Origin: Bacteroidia bacterium
GTDB taxonomy: Bacteria; Bacteroidota; Bacteroidia; Bacteroidales; Azobacteroidaceae
Reading direction: 5' to 3'
Assembly (NCBI GenBank): GCA_025996895.1
Contig: BNTW01000070.1
Coordinates: 1-13,819 of the forward strand
Length of the DNA: 13,819 nucleotides
The notes below the pieces were generated by a model that worked only from the letters and a program-made list of their open reading frames with translations, ran no database searches and was not told the origin of the DNA. Position numbers and translations under genes: made by a program. Numbering within the stretch: the stretch's first letter is position 1; each line of letters opens with the position of its first letter. This document shows, piece by piece, positions 5,620-13,207 of the stretch.

Positions 5620-7206
5620 ATGAACGAAAAACTAAAGACAGTAAAAAAATACGCTTGGGAATTTACTTTCGGTGCTTTCCTTGTAGCTGGATTAATACTC
5701 GGAACTATTGGGTTTCACAAAGGAGTGAAGGGGTTTTGCGATAGAAATTGGTTTGACAGTTTCTACGAAGCATTTCGATTATTTGGACAAAAAACAAACC
5801 CAACTTCCTGTCTTCTGCAATGGTCAAAATGGTTACTGTTCGTTGCTTATTTTGGGGTTGGAGTAAAATTAACCCAATTACTTGTGCCTCGTTTATGGGA
5901 TTATTTTAGGATTTGGTTTTACAACAAGCATATTGTTATTTGTGGACTCAACAAAATCACAATGAATTTGGCGGAAAAATACAACGACAAAAAAATCGTT
6001 GTACTTGCCGAAGAAACAAATAAATACGCCGAAACATTGCGAAGAAAAGGTGTAAAACTGCTTATCGGCGATTTGTCCGACAAAAATTTTCTGCAACGCG
6101 CCAAAATAAAAACGGCAAGTCAGGTTTTTGCCGTGATTGATAACGACGACAAAAAGAATGTGGAAATTGCGCAAAATATTTCTCAAATTTCCAAACGAAA
6201 TGTCCTGGAATGCTTTACGCTAATCAACGACAGAAAACTGAAAACGGTTTTGGAAGAAAGTGCGCTGTTCAAATACCAAACTGGAAATTTTGATGGTATT
6301 CTGTTTAATATCAATGAAATGGGTATCAAATACGGTATAGCAACCAATATTGACAAGATTTTGCCTGACAAAATAGAAACGCCGCCCGAGATTTTGCTTG
6401 TCGGACTGACAGAAAAAACAGAAATCATTTTCCTGAATCTTGCACATTGCCTCACAATGAAAGGTAAAAAATTTAAGTTTGCCGTTGTGGAAAAAGACGA
6501 CAGCAAAGTGAGTGAATTTAAAACAAAATATGCTTATTTACAGAATTTTGCAGATGTTGATTTTGTTTGCGAGGAAATAATTAAGGACAGACAATTTAAC
6601 TGCATTTTTGTTTGCACCGAAAATCAGACAGAAGCAATTATAAAAGCCGTTGAAATTCGTTATATTTTGGGTAAGAACGAGCCGAATATTATTGTTTTTG
6701 CCAATGATAAAGAAACCTTTGAAGAGGTACTAAAAACAGAATTGGAACAGAAAAAAGTTGTCGTAATAAATCTTTTCTGCCAGATTGCCGATTATGTTTT
6801 TGATTTGGAAAAACATATTGAAGAACAGGCAAAAACGGCACACTATTTTTGGGATAAAAACAAACCATACGATGAACAGTCCGGACATTTCAAGCAAACA
6901 AACAGAAATCAAATATTAGACAATTATTTACGGACATATATTGCTTTGGGCGAAAAAATGACAGTGATTAAAAACCGCTCTATTTTGTTTTCCGACAACG
7001 AAAAAGAAACTTTGGCAATAATGGAACACCGCCGTTGGATGCTCGAAAAATATGAAAACGGTTGGATATTTGGCGTTAGAGTTAAACCCGATGAATTTAA
7101 ACGGCATGATTGCCTGATTGAATGGGAAAAGTTGCCCGATGGAGAAACTCAAAAAGATTTTAATGCAATAGATTTAATGATTCAACTTTTAAACAGTCAA
7201 AAATAA
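5620..7206 (+). CDS. Two-helix membrane protein with RCK/TrkA-N and RyR domains
   Basis: A 528-residue protein of probable inner-membrane location. Membrane helices are predicted at about 12-32 and 69-89; the segment between them (SFYEAFRLFG, 47-56) resembles the loop of RyR-linked channel-like proteins but has no TVGYG potassium filter. Residues 104-225 form a TrkA-N/RCK nucleotide-binding domain starting HIVICGLNK, with a degenerate glycine motif and an acidic strand end (VVLAEE). A second Rossmann-like domain begins near 255 (ILLVGLTEKTE). The C-terminus from about 460 is a RyR domain: EHRRWMLEKYENGW then FGVRVKPDEFKRHDCLIEW. Known RCK domains bind NAD(H) or other ligands and gate channels. 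The stop overlaps the next ATG by one base (TAATG), suggesting coupling. No clear promoter was found just upstream. Confidence 0.87.
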   Translation: MNEKLKTVKKYAWEFTFGAFLVAGLILGTIGFHKGVKGFCDRNWFDSFYEAFRLFGQKTNPTSCLLQWSKWLLFVAYFGVGVKLTQLLVPRLWDYFRIWFYNKHIVICGLNKITMNLAEKYNDKKIVVLAEETNKYAETLRRKGVKLLIGDLSDKNFLQRAKIKTASQVFAVIDNDDKKNVEIAQNISQISKRNVLECFTLINDRKLKTVLEESALFKYQTGNFDGILFNINEMGIKYGIATNIDKILPDKIETPPEILLVGLTEKTEIIFLNLAHCLTMKGKKFKFAVVEKDDSKVSEFKTKYAYLQNFADVDFVCEEIIKDRQFNCIFVCTENQTEAIIKAVEIRYILGKNEPNIIVFANDKETFEEVLKTELEQKKVVVINLFCQIADYVFDLEKHIEEQAKTAHYFWDKNKPYDEQSGHFKQTNRNQILDNYLRTYIALGEKMTVIKNRSILFSDNEKETLAIMEHRRWMLEKYENGWIFGVRVKPDEFKRHDCLIEWEKLPDGETQKDFNAIDLMIQLLNSQK

Positions 7207-7493
7207 TGAACGCATACAATCCGCACCCCCTTGATACAAGCGCAGTAGAACTTCCTGCCGACCTGCTTAATCTTACCGAACTTCTGGCGCGTAACACGCA
7301 CGAAGTTTGGGCGGCACAGCGAATTGCAGACGGTTGGCATTACGGCACGGAGCGCAGCGACAGCAAAAAACTGCACCCCTGCCTCGTTCCTTACGACGAA
7401 CTGCCCGAAAGCGAAAAGGAATATGACAGAAATACCGCGATGGAAACATTGCGGCTGATACACAAACTTGGATTTGAAATTGTAAAACAATAA
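7206..7493 (+). CDS. Stand-alone RyR domain protein
   Basis: The 95-residue product is almost entirely one RyR (ryanodine receptor repeat) domain, pfam02026 type. It begins YNPHPLDTSAVELPADL, then ELLARNTHEVWAAQRIADGW, HYGTERSD, HPCLVPYDELPESEKEYDR and a final helix with ETLRLIHKLGF. These are the canonical features and better conserved than in the RyR end of the preceding membrane protein. Bacterial RyR domains are thought to be small-molecule or nucleotide sensors, but the ligand is not established. Its ATG shares a base with the upstream stop, and it ends 12 bases before the TIR gene, placing it between a candidate membrane sensor and a candidate effector. Confidence 0.9.
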   Translation: MNAYNPHPLDTSAVELPADLLNLTELLARNTHEVWAAQRIADGWHYGTERSDSKKLHPCLVPYDELPESEKEYDRNTAMETLRLIHKLGFEIVKQ

Positions 7494-7505
7494 AAAATAT
7501 AAATT

Positions 7506-7871
7506 ATGGAACACGATGTATTTATAAGTTATTCGTCGAAAGACAAAAAAATAGTAGAAGGTCTTTCTGCGTATCTTGAACAAAACGGCATTCGTTGTTT
7601 TGTAGCCTACAGAGATATTCTCAAAGGAGCAGTTTGGGCAAAATCTATTACAGAAGCAGTAGAAAATTGTCGCTGTATGGTGGCTGTATTCTCTGACAAT
7701 TTCAATTCTTCGACACAAGTGGATAGAGAGATTGAAATGTGCGCAGAAGAAAATAAACCAATTCTTCCGTTTAAAATTCAAGACATACCTTTGTCCGGCG
7801 CAAAAAAATATTACTTGAAAAATCTAAATTGGATAGACGCTTCCCAAAATCCCGAATTTTTTTTTTGGTAG
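7506..7871 (+). CDS. TIR domain protein, truncated by a frameshift at a T10 tract
   Basis: The 121-residue reading frame is a TIR domain. Residues 4-13 read DVFISYSSKD (strand A/box 1); the BB-loop region is AYRDILKGAVW (34-44); MVAVFSDNF is strand C; and in STQVDREIEMC, E75 lies where TIR NADases keep their catalytic Glu. KYYLKNLNWIDA is the last conserved strand. The frame then reaches ten consecutive T at 7857-7866 and ends after FFFW. If one T is removed the frame continues FFFGSLTHSIKKLFPE, the normal final TIR helix, and runs without a stop into the ORF at 7924. So the domain as written is clipped, and the gene was probably a TIR-TPR fusion. NAD cleavage activity is likely by family but untested here. 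Confidence 0.87.
   Translation: MEHDVFISYSSKDKKIVEGLSAYLEQNGIRCFVAYRDILKGAVWAKSITEAVENCRCMVAVFSDNFNSSTQVDREIEMCAEENKPILPFKIQDIPLSGAKKYYLKNLNWIDASQNPEFFFW
7857..7866 (+). repeat. Homopolymer of ten T at the TIR frameshift point
   Basis: Ten T in a row follow cccgaa. Nine T keep the TIR frame open into the TPR region; ten end it at TAG 7869-7871. Tracts of this length are prone to replication slippage, transcriptional slippage and sequencing error. Confidence 0.9.
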
Positions 7872-7923
7872 CTTAACTCATTCAATCAAAAAACTTTTTC
7901 CGGAAATTCAAGGTACAAGCGTT

Positions 7924-9567
7924 GTGCCAACCTCATTCAAAGAGACAGATATAATGACTGCATTGTCGAATGAACACATTATAAATGTTCTTAATCTTTT
8001 TCAGAAACAAATAAAAGAAAAAAAGATGAATGAACAGGAGTTGGCAGATGCATTGGACACGAAAATGAAATTGTATAATGAAATCTTTGGAATCTTTGAT
8101 AACCAACTTAATACAACATATAAAAACAATTTGGCAGGAGTTATTTTTGACCGCATTGTTTTTGCCTCTGAACAAATTCAAAATTCTGATATAGATACAA
8201 TTCAGAAGTTTAGAAATAACAAACAATATGAGGACTGCGACCGCACTTTAATAGTTAGTGGACTAACAATAAGCCTGTTAAATCATTTTGATGCAAAAAA
8301 ATTACACCTTTTAATTGATTTTGTTACCGATTTTGAAGAAGGAGTTTGGCAAAAGGCACTTGTTGGGTTATTATTTACCCTTACCCGTTACAATAATAAG
8401 TTGGGCTTATTTCCTGAAATCGGAAAACGACTGAATGAACTTAAAGAAATAGCAGACATCCAAAATTCTATATACATTATTGATAGAGTTTTGCGATTTG
8501 GTTCTTACAGCGCTAAAGAAACTTATAAAAGAAATCCCAATAGGGTTATTGACATATTAAAAGTTTATATGGGCAATTCGATAGATTTAACTCGTGAAGA
8601 GTTAATAGAAATACAAAACGACTTGAATACGTCTTCCTGTAATACTGATATTGAAAGCAAAATGATAAACTCTATATTGAATAAAGATAAAATAGATGAA
8701 TTATTGAGCAAATTAGGAGACGCCGAATCTATTTCGATGTCAATAAATGATTTTGTTGAAGTATTGGATTTAGATACTTACTTGGAATTGTATGAGTTAA
8801 ATCCATTTCGCTTTAATTTGAAAGATGATTTCTTCAAATCAAGCCGTAACTGGTTTATGCCTTTCAAAGATAATGAAAATATACGTAATATTCTGGTTAA
8901 TGATTGTAATGTAGAAGATATTGATATTGTTGATTTTATATCTGTTTTACAGAAAAGTTCGATAAGTGATATTGATAAACATTGTTTTTTAATTCATATT
9001 AAAGACTATTCTGATGATTTCATTTGTATGCTATATGCAATATTGTCTATTGATATTTTGGATTCTCAAAATAAGTATATGTCAATATTAGAGAAAAATA
9101 TTACTATGTTCGTAAGAGATTTATATCGTTTTAGTAAATCCTATGAAATTGACAATAAAAATAATATGTTTGACAAAAAATTAAGTATCTATGGGCAATC
9201 GTTATTAGAAAAAATAGCCAATAATATTACTAAAATCAAAATCAACTCCCAATATTTATATGATAACGAAAACTACAAAGAATCATTAGAATCTTTACAG
9301 AATATTCCCAAAAACAAATATGATTTTGATATATTTGAATTATTTGCAAACAATTATATAGCACTGGAACAATACGAAGACGCTATACCTTACTTGGATA
9401 AGGTAATTTTATTGATAGAAAATGGTGAAAATATCGTCAATGATACAATTAAAGCGGCTTGGTATAGAAAGGCAAAAAACTTATATAGCAATTTGGAAGA
9501 CAAAGCCCCGGATGAATATAGAAATACCTATCGTGCTTATTTGGATAAAGAAACAACAGTCAGATAA
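7924..9567 (+). CDS. Middle part of the TIR-TPR protein (helical region)
   Basis: This 547-codon frame has only a GTG start (7924) and is open upstream of it, in frame, back through the T10 tract into the TIR domain. It is therefore probably an internal part of the TIR gene, not an independent gene. The sequence is strongly helical, acidic and AT-rich, with no catalytic motif I recognise. Near the end, about residues 440-530, there are TPR-like helix pairs (NENYKESLESLQNIPK; ANNYIALEQYEDAIPYLDK; AAWYRKAKNLYSNLED). It ends TTVR at a TAA after which the same frame continues for another 382 codons. Confidence 0.7.
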   Translation: MPTSFKETDIMTALSNEHIINVLNLFQKQIKEKKMNEQELADALDTKMKLYNEIFGIFDNQLNTTYKNNLAGVIFDRIVFASEQIQNSDIDTIQKFRNNKQYEDCDRTLIVSGLTISLLNHFDAKKLHLLIDFVTDFEEGVWQKALVGLLFTLTRYNNKLGLFPEIGKRLNELKEIADIQNSIYIIDRVLRFGSYSAKETYKRNPNRVIDILKVYMGNSIDLTREELIEIQNDLNTSSCNTDIESKMINSILNKDKIDELLSKLGDAESISMSINDFVEVLDLDTYLELYELNPFRFNLKDDFFKSSRNWFMPFKDNENIRNILVNDCNVEDIDIVDFISVLQKSSISDIDKHCFLIHIKDYSDDFICMLYAILSIDILDSQNKYMSILEKNITMFVRDLYRFSKSYEIDNKNNMFDKKLSIYGQSLLEKIANNITKIKINSQYLYDNENYKESLESLQNIPKNKYDFDIFELFANNYIALEQYEDAIPYLDKVILLIENGENIVNDTIKAAWYRKAKNLYSNLEDKAPDEYRNTYRAYLDKETTVR

Positions 9568-9627
9568 AAAATATTCAAAGAAACAGTTGAAGATGAATAT
9601 AAATTACATATAGAAGAAAAAAGTCAA

Positions 9628-10713
9628 TTGTTGGCAAATTGTTACTTTGCTAAGTCAGTGGAATTTTGGAATTATGACCAAAACCTGTCTGATTGTTTCC
9701 TCTACAAGATGAAATATCTCAATGTTTCTATTCAAACGCTTAACGAAGAAAATGCTGAAGAACTGTTAATAAAAATAATTCAAAAAAGAGACAGTATAAC
9801 GACTGTGTTTCAATTGATTTTAGACAAAAATGAAATAGAAATTATACAATCACAAATTTTGGAGTGGAAGAATATAGAAAACTCATTGAAAGATAAAATC
9901 CGAGAATTATTTGCCTTTTTTCAAAAAATAAACAGTATAGACACTGTTATTGAAACAATAAGGCAAAAACCAGAAATCAAAGAACACGCTACATATCTTT
10001 GTGAGATAATTTGTCCTGTTGTGAAAAATGTAAAAGGACAATATGCTGACCAATACAAAAATATTGTAGTTCCATTTACTTCTGAAACAGAAAAAATCAA
10101 TTTGACATTTCCAATTAATGAGTTTTTAGATAGGAAAACAGATGTTATAATTGAATTATTACTTGATGATTTGTTGAAAAAATATAAAAAACAATTAGTA
10201 GAACAATATGTTGTTAAGTTTTTGTTAAATTTATTCGTAAAAGAAAAACTACCAGTAATAGATAATAATGAAATTGAAGAAACTATTATTGAGTATTTTA
10301 CAGACATTCATATTCCGAGAAAAGCAGAAGCAGAAAGAGATGATGATGAAAGCCATATAACACTTGAAATGATAAGAGAGCAAATAAAATTGGAACAATA
10401 CGATATAGCAATATCATATTTGGATGAATATTTAGAATTAAATCCAGAAGATGCGACTGCTTGGAATCTTAAAGGAAATTGTTTGTTTTATTTGGAATTC
10501 TACAACGAAGAAACAATGAAATGTTATGACAAAGCAATTGAATTGAATAATTCCTTTGAAGTGCCATATTTCAATAAAGCAAATATACTTTCTATTTTGC
10601 AACGTTATAATGAAGCACTGGAATATTGCAATAAAGCCATAGAATTGGATCCTAATTATCAAGAGGCTTTATCGCTTAAAGAAAGGCTTATAAACGATTC
10701 TTTTAATGAATAA
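9628..10713 (+). CDS. C-terminal part of the TIR-TPR protein with TPR repeats
   Basis: The frame continues from the preceding ORF after TAA 9565-9567 and has only TTG codons near its listed start, so it is best read as the end of the same gene. About 240 residues of AT-rich helical sequence are followed by an acidic linker (EAERDDDESH) and roughly three TPR units at residues 250-355: EQYDIAISYLDEYLELNP, then YNEETMKCYDKAIELN, then YNEALEYCNKAIELDPNY. TPRs usually bind other proteins, and here could recognise the trigger or drive oligomerisation of the TIR domain. Whether this fragment is translated alone is doubtful: no ribosome binding site is evident. Confidence 0.65.
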   Translation: MLANCYFAKSVEFWNYDQNLSDCFLYKMKYLNVSIQTLNEENAEELLIKIIQKRDSITTVFQLILDKNEIEIIQSQILEWKNIENSLKDKIRELFAFFQKINSIDTVIETIRQKPEIKEHATYLCEIICPVVKNVKGQYADQYKNIVVPFTSETEKINLTFPINEFLDRKTDVIIELLLDDLLKKYKKQLVEQYVVKFLLNLFVKEKLPVIDNNEIEETIIEYFTDIHIPRKAEAERDDDESHITLEMIREQIKLEQYDIAISYLDEYLELNPEDATAWNLKGNCLFYLEFYNEETMKCYDKAIELNNSFEVPYFNKANILSILQRYNEALEYCNKAIELDPNYQEALSLKERLINDSFNE

Positions 10714-10731
10714 GAGAAGTGCAGGAATATT

Positions 10732-12078
10732 ATGATGATACAGACACTTTTAACAAATAAACAAACCATGTCGAAATCAATAGAAAAAGTCTTTATCGCG
10801 TGGGGCGGCAATCAAGACATTGCCCAAATGCTAAGCAAAGAATTAGCCAAATACGGATTTGACGGCGTTGTCGGAGGAGGAACCCCCACCGATTTATATA
10901 TCGACACACAGGTCTTTTCACAAATTCACCAATGCACCCGTGCGATTATTTTAGTCGAAAATACACGGCAAAACGAGGCTAACTCTTTTAGCAGCAATAT
11001 GATGTTTGAATGGGGATACCTGATTGCAAAAATGGACCCTCGTAAATTACACGTTTTTCTCATCGGAGTACCCAAAGAACATCTACCGAGCGACCTTGCC
11101 GGAATTTGGGCGGAGGAAATAAAAAACAATGATGATAAAACTCGCGAGCAGATAGCGACAGAAATTGCTAATGTGTTTTTTGGGGCTGCTTCACGGTCAA
11201 TTGAAATAGACAAAATAAAAATTTTCAGTCAGTGGAATGAAGTAAAGCGTAATTTAAATGAGTATTCTAATGCTCCTGTGTATTCTGAAATCGAATGTGC
11301 TCACTATATCTTACATAGTATTGAAGTATGTTATGCTTATATGGAAGATGATGAAGTTCTTAGTTTGATTGATAAAATTGTTCCTGCATCCAATGCGCTG
11401 GAATTCACTATGCAGATAGTAAAATCTCATATATCACTATTTAAAGAATCGGATGGACTCACGAAACAAATTTCTTTCGACACTTTTTCTGAACTAAAAT
11501 CAGTTTTTGAAAGAAAGTTTGATTTTTCTAATCAAGATAGAAATTTGCATTTATGGTGTGAATATTTCTGTATTACTCATTTGGGGTTGCTTTATATGTT
11601 TATTACTCGAAATGATGATTTTGATGCTGAACATAAAAATATATACTTCCAGAAAGCAGTAGAATGTCATGAAAATAATCTTCAAACTTTAAAAGAAATT
11701 GCCGACAAATATCCACAGGAAACTGTCTATACGAAATTATACGAAGGGTATCAATATCGCGATTTGCATAGAATACACAGTATTATCGGGAGTGACAGGG
11801 AAAAAATCTATCATTATATTACTCTCGCTTCAAAAGCTCACGAAGTCTTTTACCTACATTATAAACAACGATATCCAAATGATGGATATTTAATAAAGCA
11901 TTTCGGTAAAGAGTATTACCTTGACTGTGCAAACCGACTTCAGTATATTTCAGACCCTGTTGAAAAAAAGATTGCAGAAAATACAATACGTTCTTTCCTT
12001 GAAAAGCTGGAAAGTGACAGCGGCAGACAGCATATTGTATTGAAACAATTGAGGCAGGTGTTTGAAACACAGATATGA
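10732..12078 (+). CDS. TIR-like nucleotide-binding domain fused to an unknown helical domain
   Basis: A 448-residue protein. Residues 19-130 match the predicted nucleotide-binding TIR-like domain seen in some CBASS and Pycsar effectors: KVFIAWGGNQDIAQMLSKEL, a VVGGGTPTD loop, RAIILVENT, and NMMFEWGYLIAK with E93 at the position of the NADase glutamate, then KLHVFLIG. Residues 165-448 are AT-rich and helical with many aromatic residues, and I recognise no family. Base composition drops sharply near 11215 at the domain boundary. aggaatatt before 10732 favours that start; an in-frame ATG at 10768 (MSKSIEKVF) is the alternative and lies just before the domain. It begins 18 bases after the TPR gene, and its stop overlaps the next start (ATGA), so it belongs to the cluster. 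Confidence 0.82.
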   Translation: MMIQTLLTNKQTMSKSIEKVFIAWGGNQDIAQMLSKELAKYGFDGVVGGGTPTDLYIDTQVFSQIHQCTRAIILVENTRQNEANSFSSNMMFEWGYLIAKMDPRKLHVFLIGVPKEHLPSDLAGIWAEEIKNNDDKTREQIATEIANVFFGAASRSIEIDKIKIFSQWNEVKRNLNEYSNAPVYSEIECAHYILHSIEVCYAYMEDDEVLSLIDKIVPASNALEFTMQIVKSHISLFKESDGLTKQISFDTFSELKSVFERKFDFSNQDRNLHLWCEYFCITHLGLLYMFITRNDDFDAEHKNIYFQKAVECHENNLQTLKEIADKYPQETVYTKLYEGYQYRDLHRIHSIIGSDREKIYHYITLASKAHEVFYLHYKQRYPNDGYLIKHFGKEYYLDCANRLQYISDPVEKKIAENTIRSFLEKLESDSGRQHIVLKQLRQVFETQI

Positions 12079-12557
12079 AAAATATTTCCTTGATATTCTC
12101 CGGTATTGAATTTACCAAAGCTATCAATGACGCGGAGAATCATTATAGGGTCAGTGATAGCCTTTTGGTTGTTGATGGTATCGGAGGTTCCAATTATTTT
12201 ATCTCGCCGGACGGTATGCGTGCCGAGGCCACCGCTCCCATACTTCTGAAAGAGATAGATAACAGCAGACCTTTCACTTTTACTACCTGTGTAGAGAGTA
12301 AAATAGAAAAAATATACGATGCCGGAACAATATATATCTACATTGATAATGAGAATTGGCTGAAATTTGCATTCGAACGCGACGAAAAACTTCGATGCCG
12401 TGTTGTAACCGTTAAAACAGATGGCTCTTCGGATGATAATAATCACGATATTATTGGGCAGGATTACGTGTACATGCGCATTGCATCAAACGGAAAACAA
12501 ATAGGTTATTACTATTTGACAAAACGGAGTCGATTGGAATCTTGCCCGGATATATAA
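12075..12557 (+). CDS. DUF1349 family protein, prematurely ended by a frameshift
   Basis: The 160-residue frame matches the DUF1349 (concanavalin-like) family: GGSNYFISPDG near the start, APILLKEID, RPFTFTTCVE, then the core YDAGTIYIYIDNENWLKFAFE, CRVVTVKTDGSSDD, and YVYMRIASNGKQIGYYY. Relatives are about 200 residues and act as cytoplasmic sugar-binding-like or unassigned proteins. The last residues (TKRSRLESCPDI) are out of family because the frame is shifted just before them. The start shares ATGA with the stop of the TIR-like gene. A carbohydrate-type protein inside a TIR cluster is unexpected and may be a passenger. Confidence 0.8.
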   Translation: MKNISLIFSGIEFTKAINDAENHYRVSDSLLVVDGIGGSNYFISPDGMRAEATAPILLKEIDNSRPFTFTTCVESKIEKIYDAGTIYIYIDNENWLKFAFERDEKLRCRVVTVKTDGSSDDNNHDIIGQDYVYMRIASNGKQIGYYYLTKRSRLESCPDI

Positions 12558-12687
12558 AAACTATTATCCGCAAAAAATATGGCTGGGGCTCAGTTCGCAA
12601 TCTCCCAAGCCGGGTAATAATCCTGCTTCTTTCGGTAAAATGAGTTTGACTGATAGCTATATTTCCAATCACAGGTTGGGAGAATAA
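12075..12687 (+). pseudogene. Reconstructed DUF1349 gene with a one-base frameshift
   Basis: Deleting one A from the AAAA at 12521-12524 joins the first frame (IGYYYLT) to a second frame reading NGVDWNLARIYKNYY, then PQKIWLGLSSQSP, and ending SYISNHRLGE with TAA at 12685-12687. The joined product is about 203 residues, normal for DUF1349, and the regained segment is the family's expected C-terminal strand pair. The gene as written therefore carries a +1 insertion, or the assembly does. Confidence 0.75.
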
Positions 12688-12769
12688 CCGTGTAAATTCC
12701 CGGTAAAGCATTGAAAGATGAATGAATCAAGTTCGCACCATCGGAAAAGCCGTGAAGGATAATCGCCCT

Positions 12770-12777
12770 TACCTTTG
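12770..12777 (+). promoter_or_regulatory. Promoter -7 motif TACCTTTG for the AraC gene
   Basis: TACCTTTGCG is an exact TAnnTTTG match. Transcription would begin near 12784, about 20 bases before the ATG at 12803. It supports starting the AraC protein at 12803 and not at the in-frame ATG at 12722, and it sets the regulator apart from the TIR operon. A good -33 TTTG is not seen. Confidence 0.6.
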
Positions 12778-12802
12778 CGCTCAAGATAACATTCAGGAAA
12801 AA

Positions 12803-13198
12803 ATGGAACAACGACTATCGACAAAAGAAGATTACCGGCAACGGGTTAATATCGTCATTGAGTACATCAACAATCATCTCGATGCAGTTATTGACCTTGA
12901 AAAACTGGCTGAAATATCCAATTTTTCAAAATGGCATTTCCAGCGCATGATGAAAGCGTATTTGGGTGAACCTGTTGGCGCGTACATCACGCGGGTGCGG
13001 GTGGAGACTGCGGCGAAACTGTTGCGCTATACGGAAATCCCTGTCAGTGATATTGCTTATCAGGTCGGCTACGATGTGCCGTCTTCGCTGTCGAAAGCTT
13101 TCCGGTTGTTCTATAATATTTCTCCGAATGAGTATCGTAACAATAAAAATTACACCATCATGAAATCATTGCAAGTAAATGAGAATTTGAATTTGTAA
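12803..13198 (+). CDS. AraC-family DNA-binding domain protein (131 residues)
   Basis: This is an AraC/XylS DNA-binding module with both helix-turn-helix motifs: VIEYINNHLDAVIDLEKLAE and SNFSKWHFQRMMKAYLG for the first, AAKLLRYTEIPVSDIAYQVG and YDVPSSLSKAFRLFYNISP for the second, ending PNEYRNNK. The start at 12803 follows an AGGA at 12795-12798 and a -7 promoter at 12770. Relatives continue directly into a GyrI-like effector domain, making proteins of about 286 residues. Here a TAA at 13196-13198 ends the protein after NENLNL, and the same frame resumes at once with APKMLALGPK. One change, AAA to TAA, explains the split. The half retains what is needed to bind DNA but would lack ligand control. 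Confidence 0.9.
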   Translation: MEQRLSTKEDYRQRVNIVIEYINNHLDAVIDLEKLAEISNFSKWHFQRMMKAYLGEPVGAYITRVRVETAAKLLRYTEIPVSDIAYQVGYDVPSSLSKAFRLFYNISPNEYRNNKNYTIMKSLQVNENLNL

Positions 13199-13207
13199 GC
13201 GCCCAAA

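Larger units (their letters stand above)
7506..10713 (+). pseudogene. Reconstructed TIR-TPR gene, split by a T-tract frameshift and an in-frame TAA
   Basis: Three consecutive ORFs (7506-7871, 7924-9567, 9628-10713) appear to be one gene of about 1068 codons. Removing a single T from the T10 tract joins the first to the second in frame, restoring the end of the TIR domain. The second and third share a reading frame and are separated only by TAA at 9565-9567; translation beyond it (KIFKETVEDEYKLH) is open to 9628. The intact protein would be an N-terminal TIR domain, a long helical region, and TPR repeats, an architecture typical of TIR effectors whose C-terminus senses a trigger. The two lesions make the gene a pseudogene as written, unless the tract is phase-variable or slips and the TAA is read through, or the assembly is wrong. 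Confidence 0.7.

Noticed and set aside
7197..7781. Minus-strand ORF of 194 codons
   Set aside because: It is antisense to the RyR and TIR genes, whose motifs are unambiguous.
9565..13198. Genome-wide reassignment of TAA to an amino acid
   Set aside because: TAA ends several intact genes of normal length here (3308, 7204, 7491, 10711), each followed by an independent start, so the two internal TAA codons are better explained as mutations.
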